Origin: Viridibacterium sp047600765
GTDB taxonomy: Bacteria; Pseudomonadota; Gammaproteobacteria; Burkholderiales; Rhodocyclaceae
Assembly (NCBI GenBank): GCA_047600765.1
Contig: JASGKF010000001.1
Location: 310,001-374,000, forward strand
DNA: 64,000 nt
Direction of reading: 5' to 3'
Shown here one piece after another: positions 9,839 through 17,431 of this stretch (position 1 is its first letter; the number at the start of each line of letters is the position of its first letter). Under the pieces are notes generated by a model. The model worked only from the letters and a program-made list of their open reading frames with translations, made no database searches and had not been told where the DNA came from. The position numbers and the translations under genes were made by a program.

Positions 9839-10882
9839 ATGCGCTTTCCTGTCGTCTTGCTGAGCACTCTCTTCACCGCGCTTCTGCTTCTGATGCCAGC
9901 CGTCCAGGCACAGCAACAAACAGCGCCCTACGTCATCAAGACCGACACCGGTCTGGATGAATGCCCACGCTCGGGCAAGAGCGCCTGCCTGGAACGCCTC
10001 TTCAAGGGCGAATACTCCGGCGGCTTCTACCTCGCCCACGGCAGCGGCCTGGAAGTCGTGCTCGAAGGCAAACGCATCCGCACTTACATCTTCTACATCG
10101 ACAGCCCCGGCAAGGCGCCCTTCAATGGCCGCACCGATAAAGGCATCGGCAAGGGCAGCAGCATGGATGACGTGGTCCGCGCCTACGGCCCGCCTGATCG
10201 CCGCGGCCCTCCCACCGGCGTTCCCCCTACCCCCGGCCGCGAACACATCGCGCTGACCCAACTCGACTACGACAAGCTCGGCATCATCTTCGACTTCGAA
10301 GACACGCGCCTCGCCAGCATCCGAGTCTTCACGATCACTCCCCCGGGCGCAGATCCCTTCGCCGACCCCTTCGTCGATCTCGACACGCGCGCTGGCGGCT
10401 CCCCCAGCGTCGCCCTGGATCTCGTTCAACGCATCGGGCTCAGCCAGATTTACGCTGCAAACATCCGCCAGAGCCAAGGCAGCCAGCTCAAGAAATTCGG
10501 CATCCCGGCAGCCGTCGTCGCCTGCTTCCAGCACGGCCTCACGCCCGGCTTCATCGAGACCCACCTCGGCAAGGCCTTCGCCGACGAATTCACGACCGAC
10601 GAATTGCAGGAAGGACTGGATTTCTACAAGAGCGCCAGCGGCAAACGCTTCGCTGACAACTTCCGCATCAGCACCCTGCAACTCCTGCGACTCCCGACGC
10701 CAGATCGCCTGCCCACACTCAGCGATGAAGATCGCCAGAACATTGCAGCCTTCACCCGCACGCCCGTTGGCCAACAAGCCATCGACCCTCAAGCCAACAT
10801 CATTCAGCGCGCCAATCCCAACATCCAGTCCGCCGTGTTCAAGCTCATCGACCAATGCACCCCCAAAAAGGCGAAACGCTGA
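9839..10882 (+). CDS. Secreted protein with DUF2059-like C-terminal segment
   Basis: A 347-residue protein starting at ATG 9839, where a clear signal peptide begins (MRFPVVLLSTLFTALLLLMP, cleavage near AVQAQQQ). A longer frame starting upstream would run through a REP-like repeat and is unlikely. Residues about 25-190 form a domain with TDTGLDECPRSGKSACLERLF and a strand-rich GSGLEVVLEGKRIRTYIF region of no recognised family. The C-terminal 130 residues contain FTTDELQEGLDFYKSASGKR, typical of DUF2059 periplasmic proteins. No catalytic motif is seen; role unknown. Confidence 0.7.
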   Translation: MRFPVVLLSTLFTALLLLMPAVQAQQQTAPYVIKTDTGLDECPRSGKSACLERLFKGEYSGGFYLAHGSGLEVVLEGKRIRTYIFYIDSPGKAPFNGRTDKGIGKGSSMDDVVRAYGPPDRRGPPTGVPPTPGREHIALTQLDYDKLGIIFDFEDTRLASIRVFTITPPGADPFADPFVDLDTRAGGSPSVALDLVQRIGLSQIYAANIRQSQGSQLKKFGIPAAVVACFQHGLTPGFIETHLGKAFADEFTTDELQEGLDFYKSASGKRFADNFRISTLQLLRLPTPDRLPTLSDEDRQNIAAFTRTPVGQQAIDPQANIIQRANPNIQSAVFKLIDQCTPKKAKR

Positions 10883-10956
10883 GGTGACTGAATTGCACCT
10901 CGCGTCGGGGCAAACTCATCGGGCGCAACGCCGATCTTGGGCATGAGAGCGCGTAT

Positions 10957-11008
10957 GGTGGGTTCCGGAGGCTATCCCGATGAGTTGTCGCTGCGCTCTG
11001 AACCCACC
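10957..11008 (+). repeat. REP-like palindromic element, copy 2
   Basis: GGTGGGTTC (10957-10965) and GAACCCACC (11000-11008) are a perfect 9-bp inverted repeat. The right arm is preceded by GTTGTCGCTGCGCTCT. It lies just before the gene at 11042, with copy 3 just after that gene. Confidence 0.75.
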
Positions 11009-11041
11009 CTACAGCCCTGAACCTTTAAGCAAGGCAATTGC

Positions 11042-11710
11042 ATGACAAACATGAGCATCACGGATGCAGAAAACAATCTGTTTGCTGAATGGCGCGCAAA
11101 GCGCGAGGGCTTTGTTGCCGACGGTGTCGCGGATGAGCAAGCGTATTTGCAGAGCAACAGGAAGCTGCTCTTCGTTCTGAAAGAGGTGAACGACGGCAAC
11201 GGAGGTGGATGGGACCTGCGGGAGTATCTCCGGCAGGGAGCGCGAGCTCAGACATGGGCCAACATCACCCGATGGACTGAGGGCATCAGAAAGATTGGGG
11301 AAGACTTTTCATGGGATGAGCTGGTGGAGGTCGACGAAGACCGGCGAGTCAGCACGCTCCGATCGATCGCGGCCATCAATCTCAAGAAGTCTCCGGGTGG
11401 TCACACCTCGGACCCCGAAGAGCTGGCCCGTATCTCTAGAGAAGACAAGGTCTTCCTTAACCGGCAATTCTCTCTCTACGCCCCTGACATCGTGGTTTGC
11501 TGCGGAACGAGCGGTCTGTTTCATGCCCTTGTCACAGTGTCTGAAAGTATCCGGTTGCAGAAAACCCGGCGCGGGATTGCCTTTCACGAATATCAACCCG
11601 GGAAGTTCATCGTCGATTACGCGCATCCGGAAGCGAGATGTGCGTCGCATCTGCTGTATTACGGCTTGGTGGATGCCATGCGAGAAATTCTGACTCCTTC
11701 CGCCTCCTGA
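11042..11710 (+). CDS. Hypothetical protein flanked by two REP-like elements
   Basis: A 222-residue soluble protein. Segments such as NRKLLFVLKEVNDGNG near the N-terminus, DIVVCCGTSGLFHAL in the middle and FIVDYAHPEARC near the end recall the general layout of the uracil-DNA-glycosylase superfamily (strand, then a late H-P motif). The resemblance is weak and I do not assign that function. The ATG at 11042 has AAGG about 8 bp upstream; ATG 11051 is an alternative. Gene and flanking repeats could have moved as a unit. Confidence 0.65.
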   Translation: MTNMSITDAENNLFAEWRAKREGFVADGVADEQAYLQSNRKLLFVLKEVNDGNGGGWDLREYLRQGARAQTWANITRWTEGIRKIGEDFSWDELVEVDEDRRVSTLRSIAAINLKKSPGGHTSDPEELARISREDKVFLNRQFSLYAPDIVVCCGTSGLFHALVTVSESIRLQKTRRGIAFHEYQPGKFIVDYAHPEARCASHLLYYGLVDAMREILTPSAS

Positions 11711-11746
11711 CCACACCTTTCCGGGGGCCTCGGGGTCAACGCGTAA

Positions 11747-11796
11747 GGTGGGTTCGTGGGGCACGCGGGGGGTTGTCGCTTTGCTCCGAACCCACC
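11747..11796 (+). repeat. REP-like palindromic element, copy 3
   Basis: GGTGGGTTC (11747-11755) and GAACCCACC (11788-11796) are again a perfect inverted repeat, and GTTGTCGCTTTGCTCC leads into the right arm. Arms and right-hand core are the same as in copy 2; the middle differs. Confidence 0.75.
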
Positions 11797-11857
11797 CCAC
11801 GTGGCTGATTCAGGTACGACTCCAGACGGCCAGATTGACCGGCAAGTCAGCGCACTG

Positions 11858-12286
11858 TCAGCCCCAGCTGAACTCCTTGAGCTTCAGCTTGATGGTATCC
11901 ATCTCCTCTTCCGAGAAGGCGGTGTTGCGTTGCTCGTGTGCGAGCTCAACGTGCCAGTGGTTATAGCGCGCCGTGGTCGTCGGTTTGCCGTCGTACATGA
12001 CAACGGAGCCGCTTTCTCCTTCATGCATCTCTTCGTGAGTGCCCATGTAGTTGCTGTTCTTGCCGAGACCGTGCTGACTTGGGTGTTCGAGGTTCACGCA
12101 CATGATCCTGCCCTCCTTGCCAAGGCAAGTCGTCAGTTCGCTGGTGAACTGTTTGGCTTTCAGGGCCTCGCTGCGGTGTGCGAAATATACGGTGATGAAG
12201 AACCCACCGATCTCGTAGCGCGGTGGTCTGTAGCCCGAAGTGTTCGTCCCGTACTTTTCTTCCGAACTCCACACGATGACTCCCAT
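11858..12286 (-). CDS. Small hypothetical soluble protein
   Basis: A 142-residue protein with a strong ribosome-binding site (AAGGAG at 12297-12302, minus strand) before its ATG, which favours this strand over an overlapping frame on the other strand. Visible features: MGVIVWSSEEKYGTNTSGYR at the N-terminus, a Cys pair (TTCLG and IMCVN), a His-rich stretch HPSQHGLGKNSNYMGTHEEM, and a charged C-terminal helix EEEMDTIKLKLKEFSW. No signal peptide or membrane segment. Not recognised. Confidence 0.65.
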   Translation of the reverse strand: MGVIVWSSEEKYGTNTSGYRPPRYEIGGFFITVYFAHRSEALKAKQFTSELTTCLGKEGRIMCVNLEHPSQHGLGKNSNYMGTHEEMHEGESGSVVMYDGKPTTTARYNHWHVELAHEQRNTAFSEEEMDTIKLKLKEFSWG

Positions 12287-12509
12287 GATTTGTGATCTCC
12301 TTGTGCGGGATTAATGTACCGGCCAACAGAACAATACTAGCGTGATGACGCATGACGCGAAAGCGTCTCGAAACGCAAGTGGCCATGGTCTGGAAGTGCG
12401 AGCGGAGTCAGGCCTTGCAATTAAGCATCTCCACTCCACTGTTCTACCGCGATGCCGTCCGATTTTTCACTATTGCCCTCGTGCCACGAAGAGACGAAGC
12501 CAATGCAAT

Positions 12510-13262
12510 CTAAGGCTTCACTTCCATTTCGACACCATCCCGTTTGATGATCTGCACGAGCTTCTGGTCAGGCAGATAGATCGCCAACTGTGCGTCGGAT
12601 GACTCGATCAGAAACCCTTTCAGATCAGGCAGCCCAAGGCGCCGGAACACGATGCAACGCTGACTGGCTTCGCTTGTACTGCATCCGCCTCGATACCTGT
12701 CGATCTGCCCCTTCGCGACTTTTTGTCCGCTCTCCGCTCCAAGCAACGACGGCAAATACAGCACGCCGACCAACAACAGCGGCGAGATGAAGATCAGCAG
12801 ACACATCGCTGACATGTACGAGGAAGTAACTCCAAGTACCAGCACCCATCTTGGAAAAATTTTGAGTGGTCGGCAGAGAAAATGCCGTAAGCCTGCTGCC
12901 TCACTCTTGAGTATCGCCATGGACAACCCAAAAGCCATGAGTGCCAGACAAAGCCCCCAGATCGCCAGCTTCCACCAATAAGTCTTGAAGTACAGATAGC
13001 ACTCGCCCAGCGCGCCAACCAACACGTAGTAGCCCGCCATCAGCACCCACTCGACAGGCTTGGGAAAGAGGTCGGAGTCCAACCCCCAGGCTCCTAAGTG
13101 CTCAACGTGATATCTAGAACCCGCTGCGTGTAGTGCCAACCCACTTAGCGTGATCACCAAGGCGCTCCACTTCAGCACGGCATCCCAGGAAAACGAAGCT
13201 TTTGCTTCGCTGCAGTTCTCTGATCTGGCCACACCAGTTTCTTGCGCTACCGTTTTTCCCAT
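12510..13262 (-). CDS. Hypothetical membrane protein with four predicted TM segments
   Basis: A 250-residue protein. The chosen ATG (13262) has AAGGAC upstream and begins MGKTVAQETGVARSENCSE; a longer frame upstream lacks protein character. Hydrophobic segments: VLKWSALVITLSGLALHAAG, VEWVLMAGYYVLVGALGE, WWKLAIWGLCLALMAFGLSM and VLVLGVTSSYMSAMCLLIFI, the last running on through LLLVGVLYL. The C-terminal 75 residues are soluble, with two Cys (GGCSTSEASQRCIVF) and a strand-rich end (SDAQLAIYLPDQKLVQIIKR). No known family recognised. Confidence 0.65.
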   Translation of the reverse strand: MGKTVAQETGVARSENCSEAKASFSWDAVLKWSALVITLSGLALHAAGSRYHVEHLGAWGLDSDLFPKPVEWVLMAGYYVLVGALGECYLYFKTYWWKLAIWGLCLALMAFGLSMAILKSEAAGLRHFLCRPLKIFPRWVLVLGVTSSYMSAMCLLIFISPLLLVGVLYLPSLLGAESGQKVAKGQIDRYRGGCSTSEASQRCIVFRRLGLPDLKGFLIESSDAQLAIYLPDQKLVQIIKRDGVEMEVKP

Positions 13263-13404
13263 CTTTCGTGTCCTTGTTGGATTATCCGAATGGAATTCTA
13301 TGTCTCTGCATCGCAACGCGTAATTCGATAGATTACAGCTTCGTCGATTCTGGCGATTTCGCAGTGCCATTTCTCCACTCACTTGCTTAGTCCATCCGCC
13401 GGAC

Positions 13405-13433
13405 TTGAGTTGTGCCCCGCAAATGCCTAGGCT
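13405..13433 (+). promoter_or_regulatory. Candidate promoter in a conserved leader, copy 1
   Basis: TTGAGT (13405-13410), 17-bp spacer, TAGGCT (13428-13433), lying in a roughly 85-bp leader shared with the PL3-like gene at 24084. The -10 overlaps the 8-bp palindrome GCCTAGGC (13425-13432). The same hexamers at the same spacing recur at 23980-24008. Confidence 0.5.
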
Positions 13434-13526
13434 GCCTGTGCGATCTGAGCCAAAGAATCGGACGCAGGCAGGTTGCAGGGCTATACGCAGCAATGGCAGC
13501 CGCACATCAAAACCAAGGAGACAGTC

Positions 13527-14501
13527 ATGACAGTATTTCGCATCGCGCTCGCCGCGATGGCGGTCGCGTGGTCGTTCAACGCGCAAGCCGCCAATCGTCC
13601 GGCGGGTTACATCACCCTGTGCAGTGAAGGCAAAACCTGTTCGGTGAGCAGCAGCACCCAGGTGGCATTCGGCAGGGCGGACAAGTTTTTCTACAAGCAA
13701 CTGACGGGCAGTTTTGTCTGCAACGAGGCGACCTTTGGTGGCCGCGTGGCCGGCGGCACGAATGAGTGTTCGGTGCCGAAGGCTGGCAGTTCATCGTCGA
13801 GCGTCAGCAGCGCGTCTTCTTCGAGCCTCAGTTCTTCGTCGAGCAGTTCGAAGAGTTCCAGCTCGTCTTCCAGCAGCTCCTTCCCGACCGGCATCACGGG
13901 CGGCACTTGCGTCTCGACGGGATCGGTTACGGTCAATGCGACGATCCGCGTGACGGGTGGCGTGTATGACGGTGGCTGCAAGACTTTCATCCCCGGCCCG
14001 GCCTTCGAGGTCAACGAGAACCCGCCGCCGGTGTTCCGCCTTGAGAACGGCGCCACGCTGAGAAACGTGATCATGGGCGCAGCGCTCTACGGCGACAGCG
14101 TGCATGTGTATGGCGGTGGCACGGTGGAGAACGCGACCTGGGTGGATGTTAACGACGATGCGCTGACCGTGAAGACGACGGGTGTGGTGAACGTGAATGG
14201 GCTGACTGCGGGCAAGTCAGCGGACCGCATCTTCCAGGTGAACGCCGCGGGTAGCGTGCTGAATGTGTCGAACTGCGTGATCGATACGGTGGGGAACGCG
14301 GTGGTGCGGCAGAACGGTGGCACCACTTACAAGATCACGGTCGCCATGGACCGGTGCCGCATCGCCAACGCGGTCCGCGTTTTCCGCGCCGACAGCCCCA
14401 CCAGCATCGCGACGCTGAGCAACAGCCAGCTGCGCAATGTAACCAACGTGTGCTTCGGCACCTGGAAGAGCTGCACGGAGTCGGGCAACACGACGTACTG
14501 A
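13527..14501 (+). CDS. Secreted PL3-like protein with N-terminal Cys module and Ser linker
   Basis: A 324-residue protein. AAGGAG sits 6 bp before the ATG. Residues 1-22 are the signal peptide (cleavage near AQA-ANRP). Residues 23-85 form a Cys-containing module (LCSEGKTCSV to ECSVPK). Residues 87-118 are a nearly pure serine linker. Residues 123-324 resemble a PL3 pectate lyase right-handed helix: VFRLENGATLRNVIMG, SVHVYGGGTVENATWVDV, SADRIFQVNA and VVRQNGG. The family's CEDAA block is NDDAL here and the K of DKVFQHNG is R. Pectate lyase activity is therefore uncertain. Two paralogues lie at 24084 and 25324. Confidence 0.8.
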   Translation: MTVFRIALAAMAVAWSFNAQAANRPAGYITLCSEGKTCSVSSSTQVAFGRADKFFYKQLTGSFVCNEATFGGRVAGGTNECSVPKAGSSSSSVSSASSSSLSSSSSSSKSSSSSSSSSFPTGITGGTCVSTGSVTVNATIRVTGGVYDGGCKTFIPGPAFEVNENPPPVFRLENGATLRNVIMGAALYGDSVHVYGGGTVENATWVDVNDDALTVKTTGVVNVNGLTAGKSADRIFQVNAAGSVLNVSNCVIDTVGNAVVRQNGGTTYKITVAMDRCRIANAVRVFRADSPTSIATLSNSQLRNVTNVCFGTWKSCTESGNTTY

Positions 14502-14524
14502 CGCACGCTGCGAGCTGCCTTGTC

Positions 14525-14558
14525 AGCCCCTGCCGGAATGCTTGCTCCGGCAGGGGCT
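14525..14558 (+). terminator. Terminator after the first PL3-like gene
   Basis: AGCCCCTGCCGGA, loop ATGCTTGC, TCCGGCAGGGGCT, then TTGTCTTTTT: a perfect 13-bp stem with a T-rich tail. Confidence 0.8.
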
Positions 14559-14633
14559 TTGTCTTTTTCCCTATCGCAAGGAAGAGCCCCGCATTTGTTG
14601 TGTGTTGCCCGAGGCGCTCCGGGCTTGAAGACG

Positions 14634-16949
14634 CTAACTGCAATTCGGCGTGGAGGGATGACAGACCTCCATGCTGTAGTTCTTCTTCAGACGTTTGAAC
14701 TGCTCCACACTGCGCTTTTGGCCGCTACTCACAATGCGGCCTGGATCACAGTTCCACGCAGCCTTCTTCTCAACCAGGCGACGTGCCAGTAGCTCTGTTG
14801 TCTGCCAGGAGTCAATCTGACCGGGGCTGGTGTCATTCTTCCCCTCCAGTGCAGAGTAGAAGAGCAGACACATGCCGTCGCTCCGTGCGGACTGACGCGT
14901 CTGGCTGATGAGTGTCATCTCGACCTCTACATCGAGGCTGGCGATGCGCTTGAATGCATCGATCAATCCAGCTTCGGCCATGACTTGCGCGGCGCCACCG
15001 TCCAGTGCTGACTTGAACTCGACATCGTTCATGTCATCGAACAGCATGCCCAACGCGATGCTGTTCACCCCGGCTGGGGCCGAGTGCATGTTGCTGAAGA
15101 CGCTGGCGTACGGGAAGTTGATGTCACGCGTGTGAAAGAGTCTGCGCAGCTCCGGGTACTTCAGCATGGACTCCCCCAGACTCTCACTGACTTGCGCGGT
15201 CGCCATATGCTCGAAGTCGTGCTTGTTCAGCAGGCGGCTGGCAATCAGGTACGCCGCGCTGGACTCCCCTTCCCCGCTGTAGCCTGTCAATGCCGACACC
15301 AGCGCACGGTCGCTGGAGGCGCCGGAGCGCTGCAGGTAGTTCTTTGCCAGAAGCCAGTCGACCAGCTCCAGATTCTTGCGGAAGACAGCGACTTGCAGCA
15401 GGCTTTCCTGACCCTGCGGCATGTGGGTGATGCCGACGCCGAGTTCTTCGAGACGCTCCAGCGCTGACACTGCAGCCGCGCCCTGCTTAGACATGATCGT
15501 CATGCGCGCAGCCGGATAGCCGCGCTGGATGTCACCCGCCAGGTGCGGATAGCGCTTGAGGAGAAGGAGAGCACTTTCCGACTTCTCGCCTCTCGTGCCG
15601 ATGATTCCCGCCAGGGCGGCGCCTTCTTTCCCACCCTCCTTATCAAGCGGCGCGCCTCTTGCGGCCAGGTATTCCGCGACGTGCTCGTTGCCACTGATCA
15701 GTGCAAGATAAAGCGGCGAGTCCGATTCACCACGCCCCGCTGCAGCAGGGTCAAAAGAACAGGCAAAGCGGCAGTAGTGTTTGATCACGTCCAGGTGCCC
15801 GGAGCTCGCCGCACAGTTGATGTTCCTTCTGACTTGATCCTGACTCAGCACGCCGGGCAGCGAGTAAAGCAGGCTTCTCGCAGACTTGCCCGTGCATGCG
15901 GCCAGATACGTGGATGTTTCGAATTCGCTCTTCGACGCTCCGCTTGCGGGATTGAAACCGTTGAGCAGCATCACCAGCGGTGATCGGGCCAGGACAACAA
16001 CGACGAGGACAACAACCACCACTTGCCAGCGCAGGGGAATACGGGGGCTCGCCGCGGGCGAATTCGCCTCGACGCCGGATGCGGCAGCCTCATCATCAAC
16101 CAGAAGGGTTTCCTGACCTGTGTCGACAAGTATCGTGAGTGCGCCAGACGCGGCGGACATTGCAGCCGATAGAGGCTGAAGAAATACATGCGCGGCCACG
16201 AGACAAAGCAGATAGGCCAGTACGGCGGCAGCCAGCAGCCATGGAATCGAGAATGGCTCGGAAGAACTACTCGACAGCGCACTATCCATCAGCAATTGTG
16301 TCGCGTTGGCCAGCGCCGCCAATGCCATGCATACCAGGGTTCGCGGCCAGAACTGGAACAGGGGAACGGAGTAGGCCTTTGTCATCCCGCGACGCAAGAG
16401 TGCGGCTTGGTCAGTCGTTTCGATGAACAACGCGGTCACCATCCGCAACTGGTATGCGGACCCCACGGCGGCACCAACGCCTATCAACAAGACCTGCTTG
16501 AGCCAATCCGGCAAACCCAATGACGTGGCGACGAGACCCAGCATCACGCTGATCACGTAGCAGAAAACAAACACCAGCAGGCCACGCAAGAACATCGTCA
16601 GGGCGGCGGGTTGCTGCGTCTCCCTCAGGCCATGACGGGCACCTGCCGCGCGTGAAGCGGCTTTGAAGAATGGCCAGGTGAGTATCAGACACACCAGCAA
16701 AAGCAGCATCACCTTGTACAGCACGGTGAGTCCAAAACCGACCACGACACCTAACCACCCGGTCATGGGAAGCGACGCAATGAACCCCGGTGTTTCTTCG
16801 CGCTGCGCCAGCCAGATGAGCACCGCCACTGGCACACAGACAAATGGCGGCAGGATGCAGATCAGCAACTCTCGCCAGGCACGCAGACTGAACAGGTCCT
16901 GAACGGCCAGAGGAAACGCAGCCAGCAAGCGCTTGAGCAAATCTCCCAT
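14634..16949 (-). CDS. Large membrane protein with ankyrin-like repeats
   Basis: A 771-residue protein. The N-terminal 330 residues hold about six or seven hydrophobic segments (for example LLICILPPFVCVPVAVLIWL and RGLLVFVFCYVISVMLGLVA), resembling a bacterial membrane domain that recurs with ankyrin proteins. From about residue 360 the protein is soluble with ankyrin-type repeats: NINCAASSGHLDVIKHYCRF, SPLYLALISGNEHVAEYLAA and SLLQVAVFRKNLELVDWLLA. These helices usually bind proteins. The ribosome-binding site is GGGAG. Convergent with the PL3-like gene. Partner and function unknown. Confidence 0.75.
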   Translation of the reverse strand: MGDLLKRLLAAFPLAVQDLFSLRAWRELLICILPPFVCVPVAVLIWLAQREETPGFIASLPMTGWLGVVVGFGLTVLYKVMLLLLVCLILTWPFFKAASRAAGARHGLRETQQPAALTMFLRGLLVFVFCYVISVMLGLVATSLGLPDWLKQVLLIGVGAAVGSAYQLRMVTALFIETTDQAALLRRGMTKAYSVPLFQFWPRTLVCMALAALANATQLLMDSALSSSSSEPFSIPWLLAAAVLAYLLCLVAAHVFLQPLSAAMSAASGALTILVDTGQETLLVDDEAAASGVEANSPAASPRIPLRWQVVVVVLVVVVLARSPLVMLLNGFNPASGASKSEFETSTYLAACTGKSARSLLYSLPGVLSQDQVRRNINCAASSGHLDVIKHYCRFACSFDPAAAGRGESDSPLYLALISGNEHVAEYLAARGAPLDKEGGKEGAALAGIIGTRGEKSESALLLLKRYPHLAGDIQRGYPAARMTIMSKQGAAAVSALERLEELGVGITHMPQGQESLLQVAVFRKNLELVDWLLAKNYLQRSGASSDRALVSALTGYSGEGESSAAYLIASRLLNKHDFEHMATAQVSESLGESMLKYPELRRLFHTRDINFPYASVFSNMHSAPAGVNSIALGMLFDDMNDVEFKSALDGGAAQVMAEAGLIDAFKRIASLDVEVEMTLISQTRQSARSDGMCLLFYSALEGKNDTSPGQIDSWQTTELLARRLVEKKAAWNCDPGRIVSSGQKRSVEQFKRLKKNYSMEVCHPSTPNCS

Positions 16950-17431
16950 GCAATCTCCCGGAATACTGCATTAATGACGAAAACACCAAGAATCACTGCG
17001 CAACTGTCATCCCACGACTGATGACAGATGTGCGACGGATTCTACAAGTCACAAAGGCCATCGGGGCACGGTAGCACTTGCTTCAGGCATACGTAGCGCA
17101 ACTGGATCAACGACGCCAAAATCGATCAAGGCCACCACGACTCAGAAACCACGCTCGAAAACATCAGGCGTAGAAGCACTCCGGTGGCAGGCTGATGCTG
17201 GCTATGCTGACGAGAAACCGAGCCCCTTTTCGACGCGGGTGACATGCCAAGCCTGATTGGCCAAGAATCAGGCAAGCAGCGTTACGAACTGACGGAGCAC
17301 CTGGCCTCCCCTCCTTTTCATCAAACGCGACGCCCGACCCGACTGGCATAATCTGGCAGATCTTGTGGCCGTAAACCGCCAAGATCGCTTTGAGTCGTTG
17401 ATCCTGAGCCGGAAGTCCGGGGGAAATCTGA
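16950..17431. other. Divergent intergenic region, about 480 bp
   Basis: Lies between the ankyrin membrane gene (minus) and the site-2-protease-like gene (plus) and must contain both promoters. I see no gene, no strong palindrome and no clear -35/-10 pair in it. Confidence 0.4.

Noticed and set aside
11756..12295. 179-residue plus-strand frame
   Set aside because: It begins inside a REP-like repeat and opposes a minus-strand frame that has a strong ribosome-binding site.
13785..13885. Serine-codon tracts as a phase-variable simple repeat
   Set aside because: The codons are mixed (AGC, TCG, TCC, TCT, AGT), so no uniform unit exists for slippage; they encode linkers.
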